A stretch of DNA of 64,000 bases. Source: Tipula vernalis. Its lineage: Eukaryota; Arthropoda; Insecta; Diptera; Tipulidae. Shown here in pieces: positions 58,829-64,000 of the stretch. The notes under the pieces are model-generated. The model ran no database searches. It had not been told where the DNA came from and was given only the letters and a program-made list of their open reading frames with translations. The stretch's first letter is position 1. Each line of letters begins with the position of its first letter. Location: assembly GCA_958295665.1 (NCBI GenBank), contig OY282559.1, positions 134,953,241 to 135,017,240 on the forward strand, given 5' to 3'. Position numbers and translations under genes: made by a program.

Positions 58829-59375
58829 CCTTCTGAAATTAAATTAATAATGAAATTTTTAAATTTGAATTGGTCAAAATAAATAATCGAAGATCAATAA
58901 CAAAAATATTTAAGTTTTTTAATATAAAACAGAATCAAATTATGTATATACATATGTATGTATACAGAAAATGTAGTATGCTAGAGTTTTTGTATATAAT
59001 TTTATCTATAAAACACACAAAATACATAGTGTACAATGGTATTTACTTTCTTTGAATTCGTCTTAACCTTCTGTTTAATATGTATACATCCATTTAAAAA
59101 AAAAAAAATTTATCAAAGTTTGTAATTAGCCAATTTTTTTAATTATTAATTAATGAAATTTTATATTTTTGTAAATAAACAACCCAAGCACTTGTGAAAA
59201 ATGAGAAATGTCATTAAAATTAACCTTAAAATATAACTGCGGTAAACTAGAAATGCAACTGCTGTAAACTACTGTAAAATGTCATAACTCATTTCATCAG
59301 AATCGCAAATTTTCCGTGACAATATTTTGTACTAATAACAAAATGTCACGAAAAATTGTCATTTCATCAGAATCT

Positions 59376-59990
59376 ACCCCCAGGACACGAGCAAAGGAAG
59401 TGGACCAACGTCTCTTCCTCCTCTTCGTCCAAGCAGCTTCTGCAGAAGTCATTAGCCTCCAGACCCAGCCTTCTTGCATGTTCTCCAAAAAGGCAGTGTC
59501 CCGTGAGAATTCCTACGACCGTTCTTAATTCACGTCTGCGTAAGGATATTAATGCCCTAGTGCGCCCCAAGTCCAGCTTTGGCCAAACTTGTCTTGCAAC
59601 TCTACAGGTGAGGGTGTTAGACCACCTTTCCCCCGCTGAGGATAGCGCCTGCTTCCCAAGTGCTTGTCTCAGCGCTGTGATAGGCCTCCCCAGACTTGCC
59701 CTTTCCGGTTGCAGCTGGTGAGTCGTACCATGCCTAGCAAGTTCATCTGCCCTGCAGTTCCCCATGACACCCGAATGACCTGGGACCCAGACTACCTGGA
59801 TGTTAAAATGCTCACCCATCTCATTTAGAGATGAGTGGCAACTCAACGCCACCCGTGACGCCAAAGACACCGATTCTAACGACCGGATCGCCGCTTGACT
59901 GTCCACATAGATTGTGATATCGTCTGAGGATAACACTTTATGCTTCAACTTCAATGCTTCAAATATTTCCCGTGAATAAACTTCGTGAAA
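59376..59990 (-). pseudogene. LINE B RNase H domain
   Basis: Open minus-strand frame with TIYVDSQAAIRSLESV, VVWVPGHSGVMGNCRADELA, then the LINE-specific tail WPKLDLGRTRALISLRRREL, LTGHCLFGEH and DFCRSCLDEEEEETLVHFLC. It matches RNase H domains of I/LOA-type LINEs. The frame ends inside CSCPGG because the Harbinger element begins there, and continues at 55759. Upstream of 59990 it fades out. Confidence 0.85.
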
Positions 59991-60000
59991 AGTTTGTCAA

Positions 60001-60413
60001 GAATATTTTCTTCGCAACCCATATTTGAGATATTTTTTTAAAATGTATTTAATATGTTTTCGATGAATTCTTCGAATTCGACGGAGGACACAAATTTCCA
60101 TATGCAGCTGATTTCGTATTTTCAGTTACATGGGTCTTTATTTTTAAAGAGCGTAATTTTCTCGTTCTTAATTATTTATATATATTGTATATGTATATAA
60201 CCGCAAATATTGAGCAATTGTCACAATTAAACTGTTTAGTAACTTTGTTACTGAAAAACCCTGTTAAATATACTAGAAAGCAGATCTATACATTGTCAAC
60301 TTGCAGTACTAATAATAATTTAACATCTAGGAACAAAACATATGTTAGCTTCCTTTAGCTGTTGCATACATTTTTTTGTACCTTTTCTTGTATTATATTT
60401 CTTATATAACTAT
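60001..60413. other. AT-rich non-coding DNA
   Basis: No supported gene. Confidence 0.45.
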
Positions 60414-60968
60414 TTAAATTAATTTAAGTTTTTCAAAAATATCGGGGCAAATGTGCTTACGAGTGAGGTCATGTAAAACTCTCACTGATCCATGCTCCAT
60501 TGAATAAAGTGTTTGTAGTATCTGCCACAATATTGTCTTTTCGCAGTCGTTGGTTAATATGTTATCAGAATATAAACAATTCTGAACACTTTTAAAAAGG
60601 TGAGGAATGTCGTAAAAACAAAATATTTTTCGTGGACCAAACCTCGCCCATGGCTCCCTAAACTTGAAAATGCTTTTCTGTTTGTACAACCTTGACCATA
60701 TTTGATACCAACTATTTGCAAACCGGTTTTGTGAACTTTGTTGAAAACTGTTTCTGTTCCGTTGGTCGCCTTTTGGTGAACCCATGTAATAACCGACTAC
60801 TTGTTTCAAATTGCGGTTGAGTGCACGTAGCATAAATACAAATGCTTTGTCGGAAATCAAATTGCCCCTTCCAAGTTCACCAAGGTCCTGGTATCCATGG
60901 ATTAGGTCATCTGCTGTATTATATTCCAATTCTTTTTTTATTGACATTTTATCCATCACAGTATGCAA
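60414..60968 (-). pseudogene. P-element/THAP9-type transposase core fragment
   Basis: An open 184-codon minus-strand frame: DKMSIKKELEYNTADDLIHG and DLGELGRGNLISDKAFVFML, then KQVVGYYMG, and a second block FCFYDIPHLFKSVQNCLYSD. These correspond to the catalytic-core blocks of P transposase (a D with a second D in the D-x-PHL motif). The insertion domain follows in part. The middle region between these blocks seems altered (poly-basic QRNRNSFQQSS). Upstream continuation lies near 62650-63190. Confidence 0.8.
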
Positions 60969-61421
60969 CGTTGGTCTATTTCAATCATGCTGTCACATTT
61001 TTTTTTTAAACGACTAATTATATTCTTGGATACTCCACTTTCAAATCTTGTTAGCGTATGCCAACGCAAAATAGTCGATATTCCTAAGTATAAAAAAATA
61101 TATGACTGAGTATTAATTATACTATAATTTGGTTTTCATTTTAATATAACGTATGGTTACTGTAGTAGGTTGCGAAACGGCAGATTTTTCATAACTAGAT
61201 AAGAAATGAAGCATATATACAGTGTAATACCACAATAAAACCTTTAAAAGTAAAATTTAAATTGATGAAATTCATGAATTGAATATAAATAAAATCGCAT
61301 GAAATAAAAATCTTTGCACTTACCGCATCAACAATTTATTTATTTTTTTTTTATTTATTTCTTACATTTGGACACAAAATCGCTCATTCTTAATTTTTCT
61401 TAATTGACAGATCTAATTTAA
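60969..61421. other. spacer within the P-element relic
   Basis: About 450 AT-rich bases between the core fragment and the MITE. No gene seen. Confidence 0.4.
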
Positions 61422-61660
61422 CGAAGCTTCGTTGAATTTCTTAAGTGACGTCAATTTTTCGCTAGGCGAGAATACAGAAATGCTATCTACCGCATTTTTA
61501 AGTTTTGTTAATTCTTAATTAGTTTATAATCTTTCGCTGGTTACCACTTAATAAACTTAAAAATTAAGAATTAACAAAACTTAAAAATGGGGTAGATAGC
61601 ATTTCTGTATTCTCGCCCAGCGAAAAATTAACGTCACTTAACAAATTTAACGAAGCTTCG
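61422..61660. mobile_element. 239-bp MITE with ~105-bp inverted arms
   Basis: The left end CGAAGCTTCGTTGAATTTC and the right end (complement) CGAAGCTTCGTTAAATTTG are preceded and followed by TAA (61419-61421, 61661-61663), a 3-bp duplication like that of PIF/Harbinger elements. The arms, with AAGTGACGT and GAGAATACAGAAATGCTATC, match over ~105 bases with a few changes around a ~35-base loop. It lies within the P-element region. Confidence 0.75.
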
Positions 61661-62600
61661 TAATTTTGCATCCAAACTTAAGAAATATGTAAATGGCTTT
61701 TTAGTTTTATTTATTTATTTAAATTTTATTTATCTAGGCTTAACGGAGGTATCAATTTATTTGTTAATTTGAAAAAAATTGTCTAGTGTATTTTTTCCTA
61801 AAAGGTAAAAAATGTCAACATTTTGTGATTGGCGAATTATGTAGCCCCATTTTGCTTTGCACATAAATAATAACAATTTGTAGTTTAATAGTTTTTTATT
61901 TTATGCCACAGTATAATAGTTTAAAATATTCAAGTTTATTTTATTAGAAGTAAAGAAAGTTTGGTTTGAAAACAAATATCGAAAAATAATGGTTCCACTA
62001 AAATTCTTAAGATTATAATTTTTTGTCGTGACGTTTTTGTCAAGTTCTTTTGCTTTGAAATTACCAAGTTACCGTTGGTAGATTTCAAGTATGCGGCATT
62101 AAGGCAAAAATTGAACATTGTTCAATTTTGTACACAGAACGTTTTTGTGCCTTTCACGCAAAATTACATGATCTTAAAAAAGTAACAGCTATTTCAACAA
62201 ATCAGCATGGAAACACGTTGCACGTATCACTGCCTTATTTCACAACTGGTGATGAAATATTCACCAGTTTGTGTCTACTTGATTTAAAAAAAAAAAAAAA
62301 AAAAAAATTAAATTAATTTGGAATTTTACGACTTTAAGACTTTTTTGCCAAAATTCAATAATTTACTGTTTGTTTTACAAAAATTAGAAAAAATCTTTGT
62401 AACGAAACGTTATGAATAATCATTTTGTGTAACTTGTGTGATTTTCGAAATAAGCGAAGCGAGCAATATCCCACTCGTTACACAAAATGAAGTATTTCCT
62501 ATCTGGTTGCACATCTATTTAAATAAAAATAAAAAATTAATTTTAAATTAATAAAATAAAATAGCTACTTATGTGAAATATTACAAATCATATTTTTAAA
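61661..62600. other. AT-rich DNA with small hairpins
   Basis: No gene supported. Palindromes include AAATTGAACATTGTTCAATTT near 62107-62127, CAACTGGTGA/TTCACCAGTTTG near 62242-62271, and TTGTGTAAC with GTTACACAA (62433-62484). A 22-A run begins near 62286. Confidence 0.45.
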
Positions 62601-63190
62601 ATTTACTATACAAATCCTTATTCCTAAAAAAGCAGGTGATTTAAAATAAAATCCTAGAAATTACTTTTGCTCTGTTTGTGTCCATGTCGAATTTTTTTTG
62701 TGGAATATTTGTTTAAACACAAACGTTTTCACTTCTGGCCGATCTTCAAGTAAGTTGCTAATAAAATCTTTTACCACAATATCCACGGATGCGAACTTCT
62801 TTTTAGGCGGAGTGTTTAAAAGGAACCTCGAAATTTTTTTCAGTTGCTCATTTTCTTGATTGGTTTTGGTCCTCCTTCGGTGATGTGGACTGAGGAACAG
62901 AGAGGGCGATATAGGACACGCTAAAGGAACTTGTGGAATATCATAATTCCTTAGATACGTTTTTGGGGGCCCTGCTTCATATTTTAATTTGAGTGGTGGC
63001 GAGTCGGCCCTACTCAGAGTACTGGCTCAACCTCAGAATACTCTGTGTTAAAAGTAATGGTTGGCGGCAAATGTTTTTTTGAAATAGGAGCTTTGGTAGT
63101 TGTATAAAGTTTTAGATTTATTAATCTTTGACAAGCAACGTCGATGTAATTGTCTTTACATTTACAAACAAAACTATTAAATATTTTATT
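62600..63190 (-). pseudogene. P-element transposase, region after the THAP domain
   Basis: A minus-strand frame without any methionine runs from about 63030 to a TAA at 62663-62661: PPLKLKYEAGPPKTYLRNYD, TNQENEQLKKISRFLLNTPP, SNLLEDRPEVKTFVFKQIF and KKNSTWTQTEQK. After the stop the same frame gives FLGFYFKSPAFLG, close to the W...KSP-Y-FLR block that follows the coiled coil in P/THAP9 transposases. An upstream piece (63190-63014) joins by frameshift. The THAP zinc finger itself was not found. Confidence 0.6.
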
Positions 63191-63200
63191 ATGCGCCGTT

Positions 63201-63252
63201 CTTTTCAAAACTTTTGTATACGCAGTTATGGGTATACAAAAGTTTTGAAAAG
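63201..63252. repeat. perfect 21-bp inverted repeat
   Basis: CTTTTCAAAACTTTTGTATAC (63201-63221) and its exact complement (63232-63252) around a 10-base loop. It may be a remnant of terminal repeats or a small hairpin insertion. Confidence 0.6.
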
Positions 63253-63265
63253 TTTTGCGCCGCAA

Positions 63266-63943
63266 CCAATTTACTACAGCTTATTGTCAACTTTAATTAT
63301 ATATGTACTAACTTATTAATTTATAAATGTTTGTAACATTACATTATGTATTAGTATTTTTGTAATTAGTCTAGTTTTCTTTTTTTGTTGTTTATTATTA
63401 AGTCAGTCTTAACTCATGTGCGATTAACGAATGTTACAATTGTTACAATTTAAATAAATAAAATTAAATAAATAAAATTTAAATACAATTTAAATAAAAC
63501 AAACAGTTAAACTAAAATTAATCTTAACTTACAACCTTAGTAAGGGTTCGTTTTGTGTACAAAGGATTACCCTTTCGTTTATTTTTTGGACAACCTCATC
63601 GCTTGTTCATGGTCCTTCGAGCCGGATAGCGTATTACTATCATTTCATGTGTGATTAATTATACAGTGCAGTAAATTAAACCCAGTTAATTACTATTAAA
63701 CAATAATTGTCGTGATATTACTAGTGCCGCTACGTTTAGAACCGTAAACGTATAACATAAACAATTTAGTAGCTCGTGAATCGTAAACATTAATCAATAA
63801 TTCAAATTACATCAAACCAAGGCTAAAGCAGTGCGACAACTTAGCTGGTGGATTCAAGGGTGATTGGCATAAGTTTATAAGGAAATCATTCCGGCCGCTT
63901 GCACAAACGATAAGTAGAACAAGTTGCTTAATAAATATTTAAG
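63266..63943. other. AT-rich DNA, possible 5' region of the next element
   Basis: No gene. AAATAAATAAAATT repeats occur near 63450-63500. The last 300 bases are less AT-rich and could be the leader of an element whose coding starts at 63944. Confidence 0.35.
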
Positions 63944-64000
63944 GATGGCTGAGTCAATTATATTATCTAGAGGAAATATACTCGCGTCCGTTACAAAAAT
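63944..64000 (+). CDS. possible start of an unidentified coding region, cut by the window edge
   Basis: An ATG after AAATATTTAAGG opens MAESIILSRGNILASVTK and runs off the end. The surroundings look like the leader of a retroelement, so this may be a gag start, but 18 codons cannot be assigned. Confidence 0.25.

Larger units (their letters stand above)
55760..59375. mobile_element. PIF/Harbinger DNA transposon, two-gene
   Basis: 3.6 kb bounded by inverted ends TAGATTCCGATCAAGTGAC (left) and TAGATTCTGATGAAATGAC (right, complement). The core GATTCTGATGAARTGA recurs about 100 bases inside each end, giving paired subterminal sites. It encodes a Myb/SANT-like protein on the plus strand and a HARBI1-type transposase on the minus strand, the usual two genes. 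PIF/Harbinger normally makes a 3-bp duplication. Here the flanking GG/GGC cannot be resolved. Confidence 0.87.
55541..60000 (-). mobile_element. RNase H-type LINE (LINE B) 3' part, split by Harbinger
   Basis: The LINE reads RNase H at 59990-59376 and resumes at 55759 with the last 40 or so codons, ending at a TAG (55633-55631), a short 3' untranslated region and the tail CCAACCTAACCTAACC (minus). The Harbinger element fills 55760-59375. A second, shorter copy of the same 3' end lies at 22553-23226. The 5' part of the LINE (endonuclease, RT) is missing. Confidence 0.85.

Noticed and set aside
59356..59721. 121-codon plus-strand frame
   Set aside because: Antisense to the LINE RNase H domain.

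Overview
This is eukaryotic, AT-rich DNA, almost certainly from a higher fly (Diptera: Schizophora, perhaps a tephritid or a relative with a large genome). The evidence is the kind of transposons present (BEL/Pao, Ty3/gypsy, CR1/Jockey-type and RNase H-bearing LINEs, mariner, hAT, P, pogo, piggyBac, PIF/Harbinger, Helitron, Penelope), a dispersed repeat ending in TTAGGTTAGGTTGG of a type I associate with flies, and GT-AG introns of about 60 bases inside one transposon. I found no convincing host gene. The window is a transposon graveyard, with elements of different ages stacked inside one another and coding on both strands.

Layout. 1-7.2 kb: a mariner transposase relic split by a nearly complete BEL/Pao retrotransposon (324-7037, minus strand, 5-bp duplication AGTAC). 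8.8-11.9 kb: a 3-kb hAT-like element with 14-bp ends, an imperfect 8-bp duplication and internal tandem repeats. 12.8-16.9 kb: strand-asymmetric minisatellites (CTCAACC type, then GGTTGAG type), a duplicated block and a LINE remnant. 19.4-31.2 kb: the deepest nest. A BEL relic holds a second hAT copy, which is split by a CR1/Jockey-type LINE. That LINE carries an RNase H-type LINE fragment (12-bp duplication), which itself carries a fold-back hairpin (11-bp duplication). The same LINE also holds a 5.1-kb Ty3/gypsy element in its 3' tail. 32.6-36.9 kb: a second, nearly intact CR1/Jockey-type LINE (minus). 38.7-43.5 kb: a Helitron (minus) with a clear 3' hairpin and CTAA end.

44-46 kb: gypsy and Penelope reverse transcriptase relics and a GGGCCGAAT minisatellite. 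46.9-49.3 kb: an inverted-repeat-bounded segment, and a second Helitron helicase fragment bracketed by inverted copies of a ~148-bp repeat. 50.1-51.8 kb: an 882-bp mariner derivative with ~190-bp terminal inverted repeats, and a MITE. 52.7-55.1 kb: pogo/Tigger (minus) and piggyBac (plus) relics. 55.5-60 kb: an RNase H LINE 3' end split by a 3.6-kb PIF/Harbinger element. Harbinger carries both of its usual genes with legible introns, plus a MITE. 60.4-63.3 kb: a P-element transposase relic containing another MITE. The last 57 bases may open a further coding region.

Nothing here looks like a working host pathway. The functional logic is that of transposons: Gag/Pol for LTR elements, ORF1/ORF2 for LINEs, Rep-helicase for Helitron, and transposase plus Myb-like partner for Harbinger. 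Most frames carry stops or shifts. The gypsy element (two nonsense codons in its main frames) and the second CR1/Jockey-type LINE (few lesions) are the least decayed. Limits: all family calls come from motifs read by eye, no database search was possible, and many edges are approximate.
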